Shown here: in pieces, positions 35,059-43,313 of the stretch
Numbering within the stretch: the stretch's first letter is position 1
Layout: the number at the start of each line of letters is the position of its first letter
Origin: Hyphomonadaceae bacterium
GTDB lineage: Bacteria; Pseudomonadota; Alphaproteobacteria; Caulobacterales; Hyphomonadaceae
DNA: 64,000 bases
Direction: 5' to 3'
Assembly: GCA_024742355.1 (NCBI GenBank)
Contig: JANSYM010000007.1
Location: 124,001 to 188,000, forward strand
The notes under the pieces: model-generated
The model's database searches: none
What the model was told of the DNA's origin: nothing
Seen by the model: the letters and a program-made list of their open reading frames with translations, nothing else
Made by a program: the position numbers and the translations under genes

Positions 35059-35262
35059 CTAAGCGCGCAGCGAAATCTCTTGATGGGCTTCGCAATATGG
35101 GGAGCCTTCCTCGCTCTTCTTCCCACAAAAATGAAATCCGGCTTTACCCGGCTCGCCTACCGGCCATTTGCAATGGCGATCCCGCAGGGCATAGACGGCG
35201 GCGGCGCCAGTGACTTTCCGCGTCTCCAGGACGCGCTTCGATCTTGCTTTTGTACTACTCAT
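35059..35262 (-). CDS. Stand-alone GcrA C-terminal domain protein
   Basis: 67 residues. The segment HCKWPVGEPGKAGFHFCG, then GSPYCEAHQ, matches the C-terminal domain of the cell-cycle regulator GcrA, including its conserved Cys and His residues. In Caulobacter this domain binds sigma-70 region 2, while the N-terminal helix-turn-helix binds methylated GANTC DNA. The latter is absent here; only a basic N-terminal tail (STKARSKRVLETRK) remains. ATG at 35262 is preferred to a TTG three codons upstream; no Shine-Dalgarno is evident. It converges on the TipN-like gene with a 12-base gap. It may be a sigma-70 binding antagonist or cofactor, or a degraded paralogue. Confidence 0.75.
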   Translation of the reverse strand: MSSTKARSKRVLETRKVTGAAAVYALRDRHCKWPVGEPGKAGFHFCGKKSEEGSPYCEAHQEISLRA

Positions 35263-35334
35263 TTGACCCAAGATAGCCAGACCGGAGAGAATAGCAAATC
35301 TATCCGCTCCGGCCGGGGTTTCAGGCAGGATCGA

Positions 35335-36240
35335 TCAGTCGCCGATCCACTCGAAATCCTTGTCTTCCCACCAGGGGAAGAAGCTCGGCATGCCGTCGGA
35401 CACTTTCACCGGATAGACCGGATCGCGCTTCTCGAGGAAGCTCATCACGCCTTCGCGCGCGTCTTCCGTCTGACCGCGCGAATAGATCGCTGCGCTGTCG
35501 ACAATATGCGCTTCCATCGGATGGCTGGCGCCGAGCATGCGCCACATCATGTGCCGGGTCAGAGTGGTTGAAACCGCCGCGGTGTTCTGGGCAATCTCCA
35601 GGGCCTTGGCCTTGGCCGCGTCGAGAAGTTCTGCTTGCGGATGCACCGAATGCACGAGCCCGCCTTTCAACGCTTCGTCCGCCGGGAAGAGACGGCCCGA
35701 ATAGCACCATTCCAGCGCCTGCTGGATACCGACTATGCGCGGCAGGAACCAGCTCGATGCGGCCTCCGGATTAATCCCGCGGCGATTGAACACAAAACCG
35801 AAGCGGGCGGTGTCTGCGGCCATGCGGATGTCCATGGGCAGCTGCATGGTCACGCCGATGCCGACAGATGCGCCATTGATCGCGCCGATGACGGGTTTCA
35901 GGCTGTCAAAGATACGCAAGGTGACACGGCCACCGCCATCGCGCTGGATATCGACCTTTTCCGTCCGTCCAGCCTCGCCCATATCGGCACGCTTCTCATA
36001 GTCGAACGTCTTGGCCCCTTGTGACAGGTCGGCACCGGCGCAGAAGGCGCGGTCGCCATGTCCGGTGACGATGACCGCGCGAATGTCATCATTTGCGTCG
36101 GTCTTGTCGAAGGCATCGATCATCTCGTACATCATCTTGCCGGTAAAAGCGTTCATCTTTTCCGGACGATGCAGGGTCAGGATGGCGATCGGGCCTTCTT
36201 GCTCCAGTTTGATTTCTTCATAGTCTCCGAGGCTACTCAT
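35335..36240 (-). CDS. Crotonase-family enoyl-CoA hydratase/isomerase
   Basis: 301 residues. Oxyanion-hole segments are AFCAGADLSQG and NGASVGIGVTMQLPMDIRMA; the second catalytic region is FGFVFNRRGINPEAASSWFLPRIVG with Glu in NPEA. The C-terminus (about 250-301) is longer than a minimal crotonase and ends SFFPWWEDKDFEWIGD, seen in a clade of alphaproteobacterial enoyl-CoA hydratases. The start at 36240 (MSSLGDYEEI) has a GGGAGAG ribosome site; the frame to 36345 is not supported. It is divergent from the GMC oxidoreductase gene. Confidence 0.9.
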   Translation of the reverse strand: MSSLGDYEEIKLEQEGPIAILTLHRPEKMNAFTGKMMYEMIDAFDKTDANDDIRAVIVTGHGDRAFCAGADLSQGAKTFDYEKRADMGEAGRTEKVDIQRDGGGRVTLRIFDSLKPVIGAINGASVGIGVTMQLPMDIRMAADTARFGFVFNRRGINPEAASSWFLPRIVGIQQALEWCYSGRLFPADEALKGGLVHSVHPQAELLDAAKAKALEIAQNTAAVSTTLTRHMMWRMLGASHPMEAHIVDSAAIYSRGQTEDAREGVMSFLEKRDPVYPVKVSDGMPSFFPWWEDKDFEWIGD

Positions 36241-36391
36241 TGCGCTCTCCCTAGGTGTTTGTCTGGCAACAGGAAGCGGCTTTGACCGCACCCCGTCAAG
36301 CGTGACGCAGCGTTGCCCCTTTTGAAACCGTGACGCCTGTGTCATCTTTATGCTCCATCAGAGCGCAAAGCCGAAAATCGAGGATCCCGCC

Positions 36392-38023
36392 ATGACCGAA
36401 TTTGACTATATTATCGTAGGCGCTGGCAGCGCCGGCTGTGTCCTCGCCAACCGGCTTACGGAAGATGGCAAGTCGACGGTTCTCCTGCTCGAAGCGGGCG
36501 GCAGGGACACATCGATGATGATCCACATTCCGGTCGGCTACGCGCAGACCCTGAAAGACCCGAAGGTCAACTGGCTGTACGAAACCGAGCCAGATCCCGG
36601 CACGCATGACCGGGTGCACACCTGGCCGCGGGGCAAGGTGCTGGGCGGCTCGTCTTCAATCAATGGCCTGCTCTACATTCGCGGGCAGCGGCAGGATTAT
36701 GATGGCTGGGCGCAAATGGGGTTGCGCGGCTGGTCCTATGACGATCTGCACCCCTATTTTCTGCGCAGCCAGCACCAAGAACGTGACGGCATGGACGGCC
36801 ATGCCAAGGGCGGGCCACTGAACGTGTCTGACGTCACCGAACCACACCCGGTTTCTGACGCTGTGATCGAGGCCGGCAAAAGCATGGGCCTACCCCATCG
36901 CGACGTGAATGGCGAAGACCAGGAAGGCGTTGCCTATTACCAGCTCACCGTCAAAAATGGCCGTCGTTGCAGTGCTGCGGTGGCCTATCTCAACCCGGCC
37001 AAGAAACGCGCCAATCTGCAGATCGAAACCAAGGCGCTGGCCGCCCGCGTCCTGTTCGAAGGCAAACGCGCCATCGGGGTCGAGTACACACAGAACGGTC
37101 AGACGCACACCGCCCGCGCCCGGGCGGAAGTCATCCTCGCCGGCGGCGCCATCAACAGCCCGCAACTTCTGGAGCTGTCCGGTATCGGCAACCCGGATCT
37201 CGTTCGTGAGCAGGGCATTGAGGTGGTGTCTGCTCTGCCAGGTGTCGGCGAAAACCTGCAGGACCATTTCGTCATCGGCAATCGCTATCGGATGAAGCCC
37301 GGCAGCCCGTCGGTGAACCAGCAGTCGCGCGGCCTCGCCATGATTGGGGAAGTGTTCAAATATCTCACACAGCGCAAGGGCCTGCTGACGCTCTCCGCCG
37401 CCCATGTCGCGGCCTTCATCAAGACGCGGCCCGAACTCGCAACGCCGGATGTTCAATATCACATTCTGCCCGCGACCATGGATCTGCAGAAAATGACGGA
37501 GACGGGCGACATGGAGCTGGAGAAGGAACCCGGCATCACCATCGCGCCCTGCCAGCTGCGCCCGGAAAGCCGCGGCAGCGTGCACCTGAAATCCGCCGCG
37601 CATGACGCGCACCCGGCGATCCGGCCGAATTATCTGTCCGACCCGCTGGACCAGCAAACTGCCGTTGCCGGCATTCGCTGGGCGCGCGAGCTGGCGCAGC
37701 AACCTGCCCTGGCCAAATATATCGAGCACGAACTGGAGCCGGGTGAAGCCCTTCAAAGTGACGAAGAGCTGCTCGAGTTTGCGCGCGAAACCGGTGGCAC
37801 GATCTATCACCCGGTCGGCACCTGCAAGATGGGCGCGAGCGGCGACACGATGGGCGTTGTCGATGACCAGTTGCGCGTGCGCGGCGTCGAAGCCCTGCGC
37901 GTCGTCGACGCTTCGGTGATGCCGCGCCTGGTCAGCGGCAACACCAATGCACCGACCATCGCCATTGCCGAGAAAGCGTGCGATATGATACGCGCTGACG
38001 CCAAATCGAGACTGACGGCCTAG
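36392..38023 (+). CDS. GMC-family oxidoreductase (choline/alcohol dehydrogenase-like)
   Basis: FAD enzyme of 543 residues that oxidises alcohols. The N-terminal FAD site is DYIIVGAGSAGCVLANRL; GKVLGGSSSINGLLYIRGQ and GGAINSPQLLELSGIG are the two GMC signatures; the C-terminal active-site His lies in GTIYHPVGTCKMG and Asn in SGNTNAPTIAIAEKA. The sequence is close to both BetA and the alkanol dehydrogenase AlkJ; with no betB nearby, alcohol oxidation is more likely than choline use. GAGGAT precedes ATG 36392. The sterol-desaturase gene follows after 5 bases, so they form an operon. Confidence 0.9.
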   Translation: MTEFDYIIVGAGSAGCVLANRLTEDGKSTVLLLEAGGRDTSMMIHIPVGYAQTLKDPKVNWLYETEPDPGTHDRVHTWPRGKVLGGSSSINGLLYIRGQRQDYDGWAQMGLRGWSYDDLHPYFLRSQHQERDGMDGHAKGGPLNVSDVTEPHPVSDAVIEAGKSMGLPHRDVNGEDQEGVAYYQLTVKNGRRCSAAVAYLNPAKKRANLQIETKALAARVLFEGKRAIGVEYTQNGQTHTARARAEVILAGGAINSPQLLELSGIGNPDLVREQGIEVVSALPGVGENLQDHFVIGNRYRMKPGSPSVNQQSRGLAMIGEVFKYLTQRKGLLTLSAAHVAAFIKTRPELATPDVQYHILPATMDLQKMTETGDMELEKEPGITIAPCQLRPESRGSVHLKSAAHDAHPAIRPNYLSDPLDQQTAVAGIRWARELAQQPALAKYIEHELEPGEALQSDEELLEFARETGGTIYHPVGTCKMGASGDTMGVVDDQLRVRGVEALRVVDASVMPRLVSGNTNAPTIAIAEKACDMIRADAKSRLTA

Positions 38024-38028
38024 GACGC

Positions 38029-38925
38029 ATGCCTGCTGATATCCCTATCGAAGCGCTATTCGCGCCAATCTTTGTGCTGTCGGTCATCATTGAATGGTGG
38101 TCGGTAAAATCAGGACGCGCCAAAGGCAGGTACGAGACCGCCGACGCGGTGACCAGCATGGTGATGGGCACCGGCAATGCGATTATCGGCACGCTGACCG
38201 GGGTCGCTGGACTATGGATCCTGCTGCTCGCCTGGCCTTATCGCGTGATGACGGTGCCGGTGACGTGGTGGACCTTCCTCATCGTGTTCGTGCTCTATGA
38301 CCTGGTCTATTACTGGAAGCATCGCTTCATGCACCGTGTGCGATGGTTCTGGATGGAACATGTCACCCACCATTCAAGCAAGCATTACAACCTGACCACT
38401 GCGCTGCGGCAGCCCTGGTTCGGACCCTTTATCGGTATCATCGTGGTCAGCTGGCCGCTGGTCCTGCTCGGCTTCCATCCGGCCTTTATCGGGCTCGCAG
38501 GCGGCATCAACCTCGTCTACCAGTTCTGGATTCACACCGAGGTCATCGACAAATGTCCGCGCTGGTTCGAGGCGGTGTTCAACACGCCGAGCCATCACCG
38601 CGTCCACCACGCGACAAATCCGAGATATCTTGACGCAAATTATGCCGGCGTGTTCATCATCTGGGACAAGATGTTTGGCTCATTCATTCCCGAACGTGAG
38701 GATGACAAGCCTGATTATGGCATCGTCAAACCGCTCAATTCCTACAACCCAATCATGGTCGCCTATCACGAATTCATCGCCTTGCTCCGCGACTGTGCCG
38801 CAGACGGATTTCGCCCGCTCACCTGGGTGAAGCGCGCGATCAATGCGCCGGGCTGGAGCCCGGACGGCAATCACAACCGGACGGAAGAACTCCGCGCGGC
38901 GTGGTTGGCCGAACGCGAGAGCTGA
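38029..38925 (+). CDS. Sterol desaturase/fatty acid hydroxylase family protein
   Basis: Membrane di-iron oxygenase of 298 residues. The histidine clusters are HRFMHRVRW, HVTHHSSKHYN and HHRVHHATN, preceded by HTEVI, which is the expected ligand set. Four or so membrane helices are seen (about 6-24, 47-67, 80-98, 135-165). The substrate may be a lipid alcohol or hydrocarbon; the adjoining GMC dehydrogenase could oxidise its hydroxylated product. This pairing supports a lipid oxidation module. A terminator follows at about 38956. Confidence 0.9.
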   Translation: MPADIPIEALFAPIFVLSVIIEWWSVKSGRAKGRYETADAVTSMVMGTGNAIIGTLTGVAGLWILLLAWPYRVMTVPVTWWTFLIVFVLYDLVYYWKHRFMHRVRWFWMEHVTHHSSKHYNLTTALRQPWFGPFIGIIVVSWPLVLLGFHPAFIGLAGGINLVYQFWIHTEVIDKCPRWFEAVFNTPSHHRVHHATNPRYLDANYAGVFIIWDKMFGSFIPEREDDKPDYGIVKPLNSYNPIMVAYHEFIALLRDCAADGFRPLTWVKRAINAPGWSPDGNHNRTEELRAAWLAERES

Positions 38926-38955
38926 GTTGCCGCGAATTGATATCCCGGGAATTGG

Positions 38956-38998
38956 AACCCCATCCCCAATTGAGAATTGGATACGGGGTTCATTTTTT
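38956..38998 (+). terminator. Terminator after the sterol desaturase gene
   Basis: AACCCC pairs with GGGGTT, and inside it CCAATT pairs with AATTGG around GAG, with a small internal loop between the two stems. Six T follow at 38993-38998. It lies about 30 bases after the stop. Confidence 0.8.
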
Positions 38999-39006
38999 GC
39001 GGTTAT

Positions 39007-39648
39007 CTAATCAACCAATGTCACCATGGATTCGCGTGACTTTCTGACCTTGGCCATTGGCAGCAGCCAATCCCCGGTTGGATCGCGATAACCCAATGGG
39101 AGAAGAACGACCGACCGCAGCCCGCGTTCTTTCAGACCCAGAATTTCATCCACGGCGGCTGGATCGAATCCTTCCATAGGCGTGCTGTCTACTTCCTGCT
39201 CGGCAGCTGCCACCAAAGCAACGCCCAAAGCAATGTAGGCCTGGCGGGCAGCGTGCGCGTAATTCACTTCCGCGTCGCGCGGGACGTAATTTGCTTTCAG
39301 GTTGCCATAATACTGTTGGATCAGCGGCAGATCGCCCCGTGCGTCAACGTTCAACTGTGTGACTTCGTCGATCCGAGCGTCGGTGTAATTGTCCCAGGCA
39401 GCAAACACCAGCAGATGAGATCCATCCGTGATTGGTGTTTGTCCACTGGCCGCCGCCGCAATCTGGCTTCGGACGTCAGGATTGGTCACGAGGATCAATT
39501 CAAATGGTTGAGTACCACTTGATGTTGGCGCCATTCGCGCGGCTTCGATGATGGCATCGACTTTATCTTGTGGAACCGCCTTGGTGGGGTCCATCTTCTT
39601 GGTGGCATAGCGCCATTTCAATTGCTCGATCAGAGGTTTGGCGGTCAT
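39007..39648 (-). CDS. Nitroreductase family flavoprotein (NfsB-like)
   Basis: FMN-dependent NAD(P)H oxidoreductase of 213 residues acting on nitro compounds, quinones or similar. The N-terminal KWRYATKKMDPTKAVPQDKVDAIIEAARMAPTSSGTQPFEL is the standard FMN-binding start of the NfsB group, and GFDPAAVDEILGLKERGLRSVVLLPLGYRD the C-terminal block. The ATG at 39648 has AGGA eight bases upstream and is preferred to one at 39657. It is divergent from an HxlR regulator, which probably controls it. Confidence 0.92.
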   Translation of the reverse strand: MTAKPLIEQLKWRYATKKMDPTKAVPQDKVDAIIEAARMAPTSSGTQPFELILVTNPDVRSQIAAAASGQTPITDGSHLLVFAAWDNYTDARIDEVTQLNVDARGDLPLIQQYYGNLKANYVPRDAEVNYAHAARQAYIALGVALVAAAEQEVDSTPMEGFDPAAVDEILGLKERGLRSVVLLPLGYRDPTGDWLLPMAKVRKSRESMVTLVD

Positions 39649-39743
39649 TGGAAACATCCTGTTGTGGGCACCTTACATGTGCGGTATATTTTTGTGACTG
39701 ACGATGTATTGAGAACTGCGTCTGAGTGCAAGAAGGCACAAGA

Positions 39744-40151
39744 ATGACCCCTGGTTACACGAAGGAAACCGGCATGCAAAATTCAGAACAATGCCCCAAT
39801 TGCCAGCGTATCAACGACGTTCTGGCGCGCGTTGGTGACCGCTGGAGCGTCCTCGTGATCATATCGCTTTCCGAATACGGAACGTTGCGCTTCAACGCAT
39901 TGAAACGAAACCTCGGCATCTCTCAGCGTATGTTGAGTCTCACATTGAAAAAGCTTGAGCGAGATGGCCTGGTCCATCGCGACTATCATCAAACCATCCC
40001 GCCTAAAGTCGAGTACAGCCTCACTGAAATGGGCGAGTCGTTTCGTGAGCCAGTCGCTGCGTTAGGGGTTTGGGCCCTCAACAATCTCACAGAGATCGAC
40101 AAAGCGCGTGACAAATACGATGCCGAAGCAAACGCATTGAGCCCAGCTTAG
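39744..40151 (+). CDS. HxlR-family transcriptional regulator
   Basis: 135 residues. The winged helix is seen in CPNCQRINDVLARVGDRWSVLVIISLSEYGTLRFNALKRNLGISQRMLSLTLKKLERDGLVHRDYHQTIPPKVEYSLTEMG. A conserved N-terminal Cys, here in a CPNC pair, serves as a redox or electrophile sensor in several HxlR proteins, which suits control of the divergent nitroreductase. The ATG at 39744 has GAAGG upstream; a GTG at 39726 and an ATG at 39774 are other options. The gap to the nitroreductase is about 95 bases and must hold both promoters. Confidence 0.9.
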   Translation: MTPGYTKETGMQNSEQCPNCQRINDVLARVGDRWSVLVIISLSEYGTLRFNALKRNLGISQRMLSLTLKKLERDGLVHRDYHQTIPPKVEYSLTEMGESFREPVAALGVWALNNLTEIDKARDKYDAEANALSPA

Positions 40152-40178
40152 TTCGGCATAACGATCTGATTCCCGCCC

Positions 40179-40634
40179 TCAAGCGTCCGGCAAAACTTGT
40201 GCGTGCTTCACGCTGCCATAGGCAAAACTGGTATCAATGCTGGCAATACCCGGCACGCGTTGGAGCTCGCGCCGGACGAAACGTTCATAATCATCCAGGT
40301 CGGCGGCAATGACGCGGAGCAGATAGTCCGAGCGTCCGGTCATCAGCCAGCAATCCATCACTTGCGGCATGGCGGTGATCGCTGCCTCGAACGCGTTCAC
40401 GGCCTCGTCGCTGTGGCGTTCCAGTTTCAAGCGAATGAACACCGTCACTGGCAGGCCCCAGGATTTTTGATCAACGAGGGCTGTGTAGCCGCGGATGATG
40501 CCCTGCTCTTCCATCAGGCGCACGCGGCGGAGACAGGGGCTCGGCGACAGGTTTACCCGTTCCGACAAGTCCTGATTCGTCAGCCGTCCATCGCCTTGCA
40601 GTTCGCGGAGAATCTGGCGGTCTTTGCTATCCAT
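40179..40634 (-). CDS. Lrp/AsnC regulator, probable MdeR
   Basis: 151 residues with winged helix DRQILRELQGDGRLTNQDLSERVNLSPSPCLRRVRLMEEQGII and the RAM domain (VTVFIRLKLERHSDEAV, MTGRSDYLLRVIAADLDDYERFV). It lies divergent to methionine gamma-lyase, the same arrangement as mdeR-mdeA in Pseudomonas putida, so it is probably the activator of that gene. The ATG at 40634 is preferred to a GTG at 40664 because the family begins near MDSKDRQIL and the DNA between looks regulatory. Confidence 0.88.
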   Translation of the reverse strand: MDSKDRQILRELQGDGRLTNQDLSERVNLSPSPCLRRVRLMEEQGIIRGYTALVDQKSWGLPVTVFIRLKLERHSDEAVNAFEAAITAMPQVMDCWLMTGRSDYLLRVIAADLDDYERFVRRELQRVPGIASIDTSFAYGSVKHAQVLPDA

Positions 40635-40647
40635 GGGCTCATTCTTG

Positions 40648-40676
40648 GCAGTTTCTGCTAACACTTAAGCAGTTTC
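40648..40676. promoter_or_regulatory. Direct repeats in the Lrp-methionine gamma-lyase gap
   Basis: GCAGTTTC occurs at 40648-40655 and 40669-40676, a spacing of 21 bases or two helical turns, with TTAAG between. Such phased repeats in a divergent gap suit Lrp binding. The evidence is limited to the two copies. Confidence 0.35.
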
Positions 40677-40739
40677 CTTGCCATTTCGCAAAGTTCTGCG
40701 GCGCAAATTGAGGTAGAATGCTCCCAGACGGAGATCCCC

Positions 40740-41945
40740 ATGCACGACGACAAGACCAAAGGCTTTTCCACCCGCGCTATTCATCACGGCTATGACCCGA
40801 TGAGCGCTGAAGGCGCGCTGACCCCGCCTTTGCACCTGACCTCGACCTTCGCCTTTGATACCGCCGAGCAAGGCGGCGCGCGGTTCGCTGGGGAAGAACC
40901 CGGGCACATCTATACCCGCATCTCCAACCCGACCACGGAACTGCTCGAACAACGCATGGCCTCCCTCGAAGGCGGCGAAGCGGCGGTTGCCATGGCCTCC
41001 GGCATGGGCGCGATCACGTCAGTGCTTTGGAGCTTCTTGCGCGCCGGCGATGAGCTGATCACCGACAAGACGCTCTATGGCTGCACCTTCTCATTCTTCC
41101 AGCATGGCCTCTCCCGCTTCGGCATCACCGTTACGCATGTTGACCTGACCAATCCGCTGGCTCTGGAAACGGCGATCTCGGATCAGACCAAAGTCGTCTA
41201 TTTCGAAACGCCCGCTAACCCCAATATGCGGCTGGTCGACATTGCTGCGATCAGCGCGATTGCCAGACGTCATGGCGCCAAGACCGTCGTCGACAATACC
41301 TATGCGACGCCGGTCCAGACCCGCCCGCTCGAACACGGCGCCGACGTCGTGGTTCACTCGGCGACGAAGTATCTTGGCGGTCATGGCGACCTGATTGCGG
41401 GCGTTGCCGTCGGTTCGGCGGACGACATGACTGAGGTCCGCATGGTCGGCGTCAAGGACATGACCGGCGCTGTGCTGGCCCCGTTCAATGCCATGCTTAT
41501 CCTGCGCGGCCTGAAAACGCTAGAGCTTCGCGTCGAACGGCACGCGCAGAGCGCGATGAAAGTGGCGACGATGCTGGAAGCACATCCGGCGATTGCGCGT
41601 GTGCACTATCCAGGCTTGCCAACATTTGACCAGCATGACCTGGCGCAGCGCCAGATGGATGGTTTTGGCGGCATGATCGCGTTCGAACTGACCGGCGGCT
41701 ACAGTGCCGGCATCGCGATGATGAACCGGCTCAACCTGGTGCGCCGCGCTGTCAGTCTTGGCGATGCCGAGACGCTGATCCAGCACCCGGCGAGCATGAC
41801 CCACTCGACCTATTCGCGCGAAGAACGCGAGGCCCACGGGATCAGCGAAGGCCTGGTCCGCATTTCAGTCGGGCTCGAGCAAGTCGACGACATTCTCGAA
41901 GACCTGCACCAGGCGCTCGGCACCAATGAGAGTGCGGCGGCGTAG
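40740..41945 (+). CDS. mdeA: Methionine gamma-lyase
   Basis: PLP enzyme that splits methionine to methanethiol, ammonia and 2-oxobutyrate. 401 residues. Lys210 in VVHSATKYLGGHGD binds PLP; the active-site Tyr and Cys lie in TLYGCTFSFF (Tyr113, Cys115), and that Cys is the residue that marks methionine gamma-lyase within the Cys/Met PLP family. HIYTRISNPTTELLEQRMASLEGGE is the family N-terminal block. GGAG precedes the ATG. It is divergent from an Lrp regulator, in agreement with the mde system. Confidence 0.93.
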   Translation: MHDDKTKGFSTRAIHHGYDPMSAEGALTPPLHLTSTFAFDTAEQGGARFAGEEPGHIYTRISNPTTELLEQRMASLEGGEAAVAMASGMGAITSVLWSFLRAGDELITDKTLYGCTFSFFQHGLSRFGITVTHVDLTNPLALETAISDQTKVVYFETPANPNMRLVDIAAISAIARRHGAKTVVDNTYATPVQTRPLEHGADVVVHSATKYLGGHGDLIAGVAVGSADDMTEVRMVGVKDMTGAVLAPFNAMLILRGLKTLELRVERHAQSAMKVATMLEAHPAIARVHYPGLPTFDQHDLAQRQMDGFGGMIAFELTGGYSAGIAMMNRLNLVRRAVSLGDAETLIQHPASMTHSTYSREEREAHGISEGLVRISVGLEQVDDILEDLHQALGTNESAAA

Positions 41946-42002
41946 CGGACCTTCCCTCAGTCCAGGTATCCATTTTCGGCAGAATCGACCCCAGCTCTTG
42001 CA

Positions 42003-42040
42003 TTTCGATATATCGAAACTATTATTTAGATATATCGAAA
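42003..42040 (+). promoter_or_regulatory. Tandem PadR operator
   Basis: TTTCGATATATCGAAA (42003-42018) is a perfect 16-bp palindrome. TTTAGATATATCGAAA (42025-42040) is a second copy with one change. They are offset by 22 bases, about two helical turns, and lie just ahead of the ribosome site of the padR gene, so binding would block its transcription. The repeats are seen; binding by PadR is inferred from position. Confidence 0.75.
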
Positions 42041-42053
42041 CAGGAGTTTCAAA

Positions 42054-42611
42054 ATGTACCACAAACATCGCATGCGCAAAGCAGCAGCCGCTTATATGAA
42101 AATGCACGGCCAACATGGCCGCGGCGGTGGGCGCCGGCGCAGACCACTGGATCATGGCGATTTGCGCCTCCTGATCCTGGCCCTGATCCAGGAAGAGCCG
42201 CGTCATGGCTATGACCTGATGATGGAAATCGAGACGCGCACTGGCGGCACTTACAAACCAAGCCCTGGCGTCATGTACCCGGCCCTGTCCGTGCTTGAAG
42301 ATCAGGGCTTTGTGAAAGCCAAGAAAGTCGAGGGCAAACGCGTCTTCAATCTCACCGAAGCGGGCGAAGAAGAGCTTGCCGAAAATGCCGAAACGCTGGC
42401 CAAGATCGAGGAACGGCTGGAGAGCCTCGCCAATCCCGACGCAGAACTGCATCCAGGCGACATTCGTTCAGCCAGCCGCCGGCTGCGGCACACGCTGATC
42501 AAGACCGTCACCGAGACCTGGCCGGATACCTCCAACTATGAGGAGATCGTCGACATCCTCAATCAGGCCCGTGCTGATATTGTGAAAGCCGCCAACAAGA
42601 AAGCCAACTGA
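42054..42611 (+). CDS. PadR-family transcriptional regulator
   Basis: 185 residues. A His/Arg/Gly-rich leader (about 1-35) precedes the PadR winged helix: DLRLLILALIQEEPRHGYDLMMEIETRTGGTYKPSPGVMYPALSVLEDQGFVKAKKVEGKRVFNLTEAGEEEL. A C-terminal helical part (about 130-185) would make the dimer. AGGAG precedes the ATG, and two palindromes cover the promoter, so self-repression is likely. No efflux or detoxification gene lies downstream on this strand, so other targets are elsewhere. The His/Gly-rich leader could bind metal, but this is a guess. Confidence 0.92.
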   Translation: MYHKHRMRKAAAAYMKMHGQHGRGGGRRRRPLDHGDLRLLILALIQEEPRHGYDLMMEIETRTGGTYKPSPGVMYPALSVLEDQGFVKAKKVEGKRVFNLTEAGEEELAENAETLAKIEERLESLANPDAELHPGDIRSASRRLRHTLIKTVTETWPDTSNYEEIVDILNQARADIVKAANKKAN

Positions 42612-42631
42612 TCACCGGTGGCCTTTGCGGC

Positions 42632-43312
42632 TTAGTCTTTCTCGAAGACGACGCTGAGATTGTTCGCGGGCATGGCCGTGACACCGCTGAGCTGCAGGCC
42701 CGCCCCATCCGCCAATGGCAAAATGTCGAGATCGAGATCGCGGACGCCCCATTGCGGGTGGCGGCGCTGCAAATCCAGGCTGAACCGCGCATTGGACGGC
42801 GCGATCTCACGATGGCGCGCAAACGGGCCGTAGAGCATGAGACGGCCGCCCTGTCGCAACAGACGTCCCGCGCCAGCGATCAGGCCCTGCGCCGCCGCAA
42901 AGGGCGCAATGTGGATCATGTTGGCGCAGAACAGGCCATCAAAGGGCCCCTCTGATTCTGCCCAGGCATCATGCGTCGTATCAAGCGTTAAGGGCCCGCG
43001 CAGGCGATCATGAGCTGCGGTGTCTCGCCAGGCACGCTGACTGTCCTGACTGGCTGCATCAATATCCGAATAGGTCCAGATCAGATCCGGCGCCGCGTCG
43101 GTGATGTGGGCGCCGTGCTCGCCCGTGCCAGAGGCGACTTCCAGGACATGGCCGACCGTCGGCATGTTTGCGAGAAACACGTCACGCACGACGTGCATGT
43201 TGCGCCCGGTTGACGGCGAGAAGCGGCGGCCATCTTCGGCACGATCGCGCTTTTCCAGAGCCAGCGGCTGGCCAGACTCGGCTTTCTGATAGTCTTTGTT
43301 TTCATCCGACAT
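42632..43312 (-). CDS. DUF938 SAM-dependent methyltransferase-like protein
   Basis: 226 residues. The class I methyltransferase motif is GHVLEVASGTGEHGAHI, followed by WTYSDID as the acidic loop and DGLFCANMIHIAPFAAAQGLIAGAGRLLRQGGRLMLYGPF. These match DUF938, whose substrate is unknown. The N-terminal RDRAEDGRRFSPSTGRNMHVVRDVF is also typical. There is no Shine-Dalgarno: a long hairpin ends one base before the ATG. It converges on padR with a 20-base gap. Confidence 0.88.
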   Translation of the reverse strand: MSDENKDYQKAESGQPLALEKRDRAEDGRRFSPSTGRNMHVVRDVFLANMPTVGHVLEVASGTGEHGAHITDAAPDLIWTYSDIDAASQDSQRAWRDTAAHDRLRGPLTLDTTHDAWAESEGPFDGLFCANMIHIAPFAAAQGLIAGAGRLLRQGGRLMLYGPFARHREIAPSNARFSLDLQRRHPQWGVRDLDLDILPLADGAGLQLSGVTAMPANNLSVVFEKD

Positions 43313-43313
43313 A

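Noticed and set aside
40665-40739. SAM riboswitch ahead of methionine gamma-lyase
   Set aside because: The 75-base gap is too short and lacks the stems expected; an Lrp-type site is simpler.
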